Positions 59,000-64,000 of a stretch of DNA of 64,000 bases are shown here, one piece after another. The stretch comes from Escherichia coli. GTDB taxonomy: Bacteria > Pseudomonadota > Gammaproteobacteria > Enterobacterales > Enterobacteriaceae. The stretch covers positions 62,001 to 126,000 of the forward strand of contig NZ_AP027764.1 in assembly GCF_036503815.1 (NCBI RefSeq), in the 5' to 3' direction. The translations under genes and the position numbers were made by a program. Each line of letters begins with the position of its first letter. Position 1 is the first letter of the stretch. The notes under the pieces were generated by a model. It was not told the origin of the DNA and ran no database searches. It saw nothing but the letters and a program-made list of their open reading frames with translations.

Positions 59000-59945
59000 C
59001 GTTAAGTTTTGCCGCTTCGGGCTGTTTGCCCCAGCCTTGCCACTGATGCTGGAAGTAAACGATCAGCGTGCTCTGGCTGATGCTTTCGCTTAATACTTCA
59101 AAGAAGCGATTAGCATAAACAGGTTCCAGCGGTTTCTTCGGTTTGCAGAGCTTCACGCCACGGAACGGATTACGCGGTGTGTCGGGCACAGCGTTTTTAG
59201 GCGGTGTAGACGTATCAATCTGCGGTTCATTCAGCAAGCTGCTGGCTTTCACCAGTGTAATGTCTGGCGGCAGGTTATAAACCATCTGTTGCAACACGCG
59301 TACCGTTGAAGGGTGAGGATGCCCAATGGCAATGGTCGAACCGTTGCGACGCGCCAGGTCAATTGCACGATTAAACTGCACACGGATGTCTGCTTCGTTC
59401 TGTGAATCGTCGAGGAACACCTTCCGTTTAATAACCTTCACGCCAGTGCCTTGCGCGGCGCGCATCGCCTGGGTATTACCGATGGTTACGCTGTCGAGGA
59501 AGTAAAGATTGTAACGCTCCAGTGCCTGCATCACTTTCTGCATACCAAACAGGTTAGAGGTCATCTTGCTACCCATGTGGTTGTTGATCCCCACGGCATA
59601 GGGCACGTTATTGACCGCACTACGAATAATGCGCTCAATTTCGTCGCTGCTCATCTCCGGGCGCAGCGTATTTTTCTCCAGCGGCTGTTTACTCAACGGT
59701 GCCATTGGCAGATGAATCAACACTTCGTGACCGCTGTTATGCGCTTTGGTCGCCATCTCTCTGGCGTGCGGTGAATCGGGTAATACAGCGACGGAGATAG
59801 CGGAGGGCATCGCCAGCACCTGGTTTTCGTTGTGCGGGCGATACCCAAAATCATCAATGACGATGGCAAGTTTGCCAGCAAGTACGGGGGAGGAGAGCGC
59901 CAACAGAGCGGCAAATGCAAGAACGTTACGACGAAATGGAAACAA
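58986..59945 (-). CDS. yibQ: Divergent polysaccharide deacetylase family protein YibQ
   Basis: The 319-residue protein has a signal peptide (residues 1-23, cut after LAG), then a divergent polysaccharide deacetylase fold. Visible motifs are IVIDDFGYRPHNE (about 28-40), GINNHMGSKMT (about 118-128) and AIGHPHPSTV (about 207-216). Its substrate is unknown. It lies 3 bases after envC, so it is cotranscribed with this division gene and may act in the periplasm on cell wall material. Confidence 0.9.
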   Translation of the reverse strand: MFPFRRNVLAFAALLALSSPVLAGKLAIVIDDFGYRPHNENQVLAMPSAISVAVLPDSPHAREMATKAHNSGHEVLIHLPMAPLSKQPLEKNTLRPEMSSDEIERIIRSAVNNVPYAVGINNHMGSKMTSNLFGMQKVMQALERYNLYFLDSVTIGNTQAMRAAQGTGVKVIKRKVFLDDSQNEADIRVQFNRAIDLARRNGSTIAIGHPHPSTVRVLQQMVYNLPPDITLVKASSLLNEPQIDTSTPPKNAVPDTPRNPFRGVKLCKPKKPLEPVYANRFFEVLSESISQSTLIVYFQHQWQGWGKQPEAAKLNASAN

Positions 59946-59948
59946 AAC

Positions 59949-61208
59949 TTATCTTCCCAACCACGGCTGTGGATTGACCGCCTGACCCTGGCGGCGAATT
60001 TCGAAATAGAGTGAAGGCCGACCCTGACCGCCACTGCTGCCCACCAGTGCAATTGGCTGGCCCGCGCGAACCTGCGAACCAACGCTCACCAGTGCGCTCT
60101 GATTATAGCCGTAAAGACTCATGTCGCCTTTACCATGCTCAACCACCACCACCAGACCGTAGCCTTGCAGCCAGTCAGCCAGAATCACCCGACCGTCGGC
60201 AATCGCTTTAACTTCAGTACCTTCAGAAGCACCAATCACCATCCCTTTCCAGCGCAGCTCACCCTGTAGCTGCTCGCCATAACGATGCAGCGTCGGCCCG
60301 CGAACCGGCCAGAATGCCTGACCACGCGGCGCGCCCAGGCCACCAGTTCGGGACATCAGCGATTTTTCGCTTTCGGTCGGTTTGTAGGTGGTGCCTTTGC
60401 GCGTCGCTTCTTTCTGACGGTCGCGAACCGCCTGGGCTTCGCGCGCCTCACGTTCAGCACGCGCTTTCGCTGCCGCTTCCGCACGGGCAATGCTGTTACG
60501 TAGACGAGATTCGTTGGCGCGCAGCTCGCTCAACTGTTGTTGACCTTGCTGGATGGAAGACTCTAGCCCAGCCAGCGTCTTTTTACGCTCGTTCAGCGCC
60601 TGGGTCAGCTTCGCCTGTTGGGCGCGCTGCTCATATAACAGTGTTTGTTGCTCGCTCTGTTTCTCTTCCAGCTCGGCGCGTTGCATAGCGACTTCTTCAC
60701 GCGTTTGTTTCAACTGAGCAATGGTTTCTTGTCGCGCCTGGTTGAGATAACCGAAATAAGCCTGTAAACGCTGACCACGCTGGCTTTCTTCACCGCTGAG
60801 AATGAGCTGAATACCGGTATGCTCGCCCTGACGAAACGCGGCATCCAGTTGCGCGGCGAGGCTGCGTTCCTGAGCGGCTTTTTGCTGCTCCAGTTTGGCA
60901 ATCGACGCGTTCATCCCATCAATCTGTTTATTCAGTTGATTGAGTGTGTTTTGCGTTTCGCGCAGCTTGCGAGTGGCTTCAGAGATCGCTTCTTCCTGCT
61001 TTTTCAATTGTGCGAGCAGGCTTGCGCGTTGTTGTTGCTTTTGGCGTACCGCGCGCTCTTTCGCGGCGATATCGGCCTGAATAGATTTGAGTTGGTCGCG
61101 ATCATCCGCGTGGGCGGAAAAGGCGCACAACAATACGCCAGCGCTAAGAACGCTGGCGTAGATGATGGGCCTGATTGCAAACCTGCGCGGTTTCACGGCC
61201 CGTGTCAT
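59949..61208 (-). CDS. envC: Murein hydrolase activator EnvC
   Basis: The 419-residue periplasmic protein activates the amidases AmiA and AmiB at the septum, under control of FtsEX. It has an N-terminal signal (residues about 15-34), a long coiled coil (about 40-260), and a C-terminal LytM domain (about 300-419) that lacks the usual metal ligands and so does not cut peptidoglycan itself. The start at 61208 (MTRAVKPRRF) gives the known length. It follows gpmM by about 33 bases and leads into yibQ. Confidence 0.95.
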   Translation of the reverse strand: MTRAVKPRRFAIRPIIYASVLSAGVLLCAFSAHADDRDQLKSIQADIAAKERAVRQKQQQRASLLAQLKKQEEAISEATRKLRETQNTLNQLNKQIDGMNASIAKLEQQKAAQERSLAAQLDAAFRQGEHTGIQLILSGEESQRGQRLQAYFGYLNQARQETIAQLKQTREEVAMQRAELEEKQSEQQTLLYEQRAQQAKLTQALNERKKTLAGLESSIQQGQQQLSELRANESRLRNSIARAEAAAKARAEREAREAQAVRDRQKEATRKGTTYKPTESEKSLMSRTGGLGAPRGQAFWPVRGPTLHRYGEQLQGELRWKGMVIGASEGTEVKAIADGRVILADWLQGYGLVVVVEHGKGDMSLYGYNQSALVSVGSQVRAGQPIALVGSSGGQGRPSLYFEIRRQGQAVNPQPWLGR

Positions 61209-61241
61209 GGTATTAATCGCCTTTCCCCTCATGGGGAGGGA

Positions 61242-62786
61242 TTATTCCACGATGAACAGCGGCTTACCAGTCATCTCTTGCGGGATTTCCATACCCATCA
61301 GCGACAACATGGTCGGCGCGATGTCAGAAAGTTTGCCGCCTTCAACCGCTTTCACGTTCTTATCGCCAACGTAAATCAGCGGAACAGGCAGATTGGTGTG
61401 CGCTGTGTGCGCCTGACCCGTTGCCGGATCGCGCATCTGTTCAGCGTTACCGTGGTCAGCGGTGATCAGCAGTTGTCCACCCACGGACTCAACCGCTTTC
61501 GCAACTTCATCCACGCAGTGATCCAGCGCTTCAACGGCTTTAACCGCTGCTTCCATCACCCCGGTGTGACCTACCATGTCGCCGTTAGGATAGTTACAGA
61601 TGATAGTGTCGTATTTGCCGCTCTTGATGGCCGCAACCAGTTTTTCGGTCAGCTCTGCGGAGCTCATTTCTGGCTGCAGGTCGTAAGTTGCCACTTTCGG
61701 CGAGTTGATCAGAATGCGGTCTTCGCCTTTGAACGACTCTTCTACACCACCGTTAAAGAAGAAAGTGACGTGAGCATATTTTTCGGTTTCGGAAATACGC
61801 AGTTGAGTTTTGTCGTTTTTCGCCATCCACTCGCCGAAGGTGTTAACCAGAGAAGCTGGCGGGTAAGCAACCGCAGTTTTGATATCAGCGGCGTATTCGG
61901 TCAGCATCACGAAATCGATGTTAACCACTTTCTTACGCGCGAAGCCGTCGAAATCAGCGTTCACGAAAGCACGAGTGATTTCACGCGCGCGGTCAGCACG
62001 GAAGTTCATGAAAATCAGCGCATCGCCGTCTTCCATTGCCGCGTCTGGCTGGCCTTCAGCACGGATAACGGTCGCTTTCACGAATTCGTCGTTTTCGTCG
62101 CGAGCATAAGCAGCCTGCAAACCGGCAACAGCGGTGTCGGCCTGGAATTCGCCCTGCGCCAGCGTCAGCAGGTCATACGCTTTTTCAACGCGATCCCAAC
62201 GATTGTCGCGGTCCATTGCGTAGTAACGACCAATGATGGACGCTACGCGGCCTTTGCCCAGCGCGGCAAATTTCTCTTCGAATTTTTTCAGCGAGGATTC
62301 AGCACTGCGCGGCGGGGTGTCGCGACCGTCAAGGAATGCGTGCAGGTAGATTTTTTCTGCGCCGCGTTCCGCTGCCAGTTCTACCATCGCCATGATGTGA
62401 TCTTCGTGGCTGTGTACACCACCTGCGGACAGCAGACCCATAATGTGTACTGCTTTGCCTGCGTTTTTCGCTTTATCTACCGCACCAGTCAGCACCGGAT
62501 TAGCGAAGAAAGCGCGATCTTTGATTTCAACGTCCAGACGAGTCAGGTCCTGATACACGATGCGGCCGGCACCCAGGTTAACGTGGCCTACTTCGGAGTT
62601 ACCCATCTGACGGTCAGGCAGACCGACTTCCAGACCGGAAGCGTCGATCAGGGTATGCGGACGATTGGCCCACAGTGCATCCATTACCGGGGTTTTAGCA
62701 CTAAAAATGGCGTTATCCTGCTGTTCTTCGCGATAGCCATAGCCATCCAGAATCACCAGTACCATAGGTTTTTTAGAAACCGACAT
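61242..62786 (-). CDS. gpmM: 2,3-bisphosphoglycerate-independent phosphoglycerate mutase
   Basis: The 514-residue enzyme interconverts 3- and 2-phosphoglycerate in glycolysis with two manganese ions. The nucleophile is Ser64 in MGNSEVGH, and metal ligands are visible in VLVILDGYG at the N-terminus and ITADHGNAEQM near 443-453. The start at 62786 (MSVSKKPMVL) gives the known length; the ORF upstream of it is not conserved. It is divergent from yibN and followed by envC-yibQ. Confidence 0.97.
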   Translation of the reverse strand: MSVSKKPMVLVILDGYGYREEQQDNAIFSAKTPVMDALWANRPHTLIDASGLEVGLPDRQMGNSEVGHVNLGAGRIVYQDLTRLDVEIKDRAFFANPVLTGAVDKAKNAGKAVHIMGLLSAGGVHSHEDHIMAMVELAAERGAEKIYLHAFLDGRDTPPRSAESSLKKFEEKFAALGKGRVASIIGRYYAMDRDNRWDRVEKAYDLLTLAQGEFQADTAVAGLQAAYARDENDEFVKATVIRAEGQPDAAMEDGDALIFMNFRADRAREITRAFVNADFDGFARKKVVNIDFVMLTEYAADIKTAVAYPPASLVNTFGEWMAKNDKTQLRISETEKYAHVTFFFNGGVEESFKGEDRILINSPKVATYDLQPEMSSAELTEKLVAAIKSGKYDTIICNYPNGDMVGHTGVMEAAVKAVEALDHCVDEVAKAVESVGGQLLITADHGNAEQMRDPATGQAHTAHTNLPVPLIYVGDKNVKAVEGGKLSDIAPTMLSLMGMEIPQEMTGKPLFIVE

Positions 62787-63030
62787 TGCGACAACCTCAT
62801 ACTCAAGAGTCAAAATTTGCGTAATTTTACTACAGCTGAATCGATAAAATAGCCTCTGAAGATCAAAATATACGACCGCTCGCGGCAAGCCGATGCCAGA
62901 TTTACGCTTTTTTTTCGTAGCGCCCCGCAAAATTGCATTCCAGTTAACGCGCTGGCTGTATTTGCCGCACCGCGCAGGTATACTCCTTTCCTGGTTTTTT
63001 TAATCACTACGTCGGGAGTTGTTACCCCCC

Positions 63031-63462
63031 ATGCAAGAAATTATGCAATTTGTTGGCCGTCATCCCATACTGAGTATCGCCTGGATCGCGTTACTGGTGG
63101 CGGTTCTTGTGACTACGTTTAAGAGCCTGACCTCGAAAGTGAAGGTGATTACTCGTGGTGAAGCTACACGTCTGATCAACAAAGAAGACGCTGTGGTTGT
63201 GGATTTACGTCAGCGTGATGACTTCCGTAAAGGCCATATCGCAGGTTCTATCAATCTGTTGCCGAGCGAAATCAAAGCCAATAATGTTGGTGAGCTTGAG
63301 AAGCACAAAGACAAGCCGGTTATCGTGGTAGACGGTTCTGGCATGCAGTGCCAGGAGCCTGCAAACGCGCTGACGAAAGCAGGTTTTGCGCAAGTATTCG
63401 TGCTGAAAGAGGGCGTCGCTGGCTGGGCTGGCGAGAACTTGCCTCTGGTGCGCGGCAAATAA
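63031..63462 (+). CDS. yibN: Membrane-anchored rhodanese-like protein YibN
   Basis: The 143-residue protein has one N-terminal membrane helix (about 13-30) and a rhodanese domain (about 45-140, [19 protein letters not shown]). The loop that usually carries the catalytic cysteine reads [12 protein letters not shown], so a cysteine is present. Its substrate is unknown. It lies upstream of grxC and secB on the same strand. The start at 63031 ([10 protein letters not shown]) is chosen for family length; an ATG at 63019 is also in frame. Confidence 0.92.
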
Positions 63463-63602
63463 TTTACCTGCCGTTTTTCATGCCGCAGGCGGTGAGCTGC
63501 AATTATGCCCCCAGTGACTTATTGTTATAAGCTTCTGGGGACACTCCATTTTGCTGCCGCCCTGCAACATGAAATTTCAGGGTAAAAAACAGGAGCTAAT
63601 TT

Positions 63603-63854
63603 ATGGCCAATGTTGAAATCTATACCAAAGAAACCTGCCCGTATTGCCATCGTGCGAAAGCACTGCTGAGCAGCAAGGGTGTGAGTTTTCAGGAGTTGCC
63701 GATCGATGGCAACGCCGCTAAGCGTGAAGAGATGATCAAACGCAGCGGTCGCACCACGGTTCCGCAGATTTTTATTGACGCACAGCACATTGGCGGCTGT
63801 GATGACTTGTATGCATTGGATGCACGTGGTGGACTGGATCCCCTGCTGAAATAA
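63603..63854 (+). CDS. grxC: Glutaredoxin 3
   Basis: The 83-residue cytoplasmic redox protein has the active site CPYC at residues 12-15 and the glutathione-binding TVPQIFI and GGCDDL stretches. It reduces disulfides with glutathione and can serve ribonucleotide reductase. The ribosome site AGGAG precedes the ATG. secB starts 62 bases downstream. Confidence 0.97.
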
Positions 63855-63916
63855 CGTGTGAACGTTGGCATTACATTGCGCAGTATTTAAGGACAACACT
63901 TAAGGGTTTTCGACAC

Positions 63917-64000
63917 ATGTCAGAACAAAACAACACTGAAATGACTTTCCAGATCCAACGTATTTATACCAAGGATATCTCTTTCGAAGCGCCGAATGCG
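63917..64000 (+). CDS. secB: Protein-export chaperone SecB (5' part)
   Basis: The first 28 codons ([20 protein letters not shown] and onward) match SecB, a tetrameric cytoplasmic chaperone that keeps exported proteins unfolded and delivers them to SecA. The rest is beyond the right edge. Its position after grxC matches the K-12 order yibN-grxC-secB-gpsA. Confidence 0.95.

Noticed and set aside
60819..62852. A 677-codon ORF on the plus strand opposite gpmM and envC
   Set aside because: It is antisense to two well-identified genes and shows the same mirror-frame composition (Phe, Arg, His-rich).

Overview
The window is a stretch of Escherichia coli chromosome from the selC–waa–secB neighbourhood. 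It runs opposite to K-12 numbering: yicS, nlpA, yicL, setC, selC, yicJ, yicI, [insert], yicH, xanP, gltS, [extra gene], recG, trmH, spoT, rpoZ, gmk, ligB, yicG, dinD, yicC, rph, pyrE, slmA, dut, coaBC, radC, rpmB, rpmG, mutM, coaD, waaA, the LPS core locus, hldD, yibB, kbl, tdh, waaH, yibQ, envC, gpmM, yibN, grxC, secB. The species call rests on near-identity of these proteins, as I remember them, with K-12, their family-typical lengths, and the unbroken gene order.

Four regions differ from the K-12 layout. (1) Positions 1-2301, beyond yicS, hold the end of a type III secretion translocator cluster on the minus strand. It has a SicA/IpgC-like chaperone, a 60-residue unknown ORF and most of a SipB/IpaB-like translocator that runs off the left edge. 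It resembles the eip locus (eicA, eipB) reported in enteroaggregative E. coli 042. (2) Positions 11177-18120, between yicI and yicH, hold an eight-gene sugar operon: PRD regulator, fructose-type PTS IIA, IIB and IIC, two class II aldolases, a ROK kinase and a cupin isomerase of the D-lyxose isomerase family. Its content matches the frz operon described in extraintestinal pathogenic E. coli. (3) An uncharacterised 288-residue gene follows gltS by 2 bases. (4) The variable part of the core locus reads waaI-waaY-waaJ-waaD with waaL on the opposite strand, which is the R3 core arrangement.

The tRNA gene selC is intact and carries no LEE-type island. A broken fragment resembling RhuM, a protein family encoded by the Salmonella selC island SPI-3, lies in the setC-selC gap. 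Together the eip-like genes, frz-like operon and R3 core suggest a pathogenic lineage, perhaps phylogroup D or F; that is inference.

Functionally, the first 19 kb are transport and carbohydrate genes (NlpA, YicL, SetC, YicJ/YicI xyloside use, the PTS operon). From 20 to 32 kb come purine and glutamate transport, the recG-trmH-spoT-rpoZ group and gmk (DNA repair, tRNA methylation, stringent response, GMP kinase). From 33 to 41 kb lie the SOS gene dinD, pyrimidine and dUTP metabolism, CoA synthesis and ribosomal proteins. From 41 to 54 kb the LPS inner and outer core is built: WaaA adds Kdo, HldD/WaaC/WaaF supply and add heptose, WaaQ/G/P/Y/I/J/D extend and phosphorylate the core, and WaaL ligates O antigen. 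The right end carries threonine catabolism (kbl-tdh), the core modifier waaH, cell division (envC), glycolysis (gpmM), redox (grxC) and export (secB).
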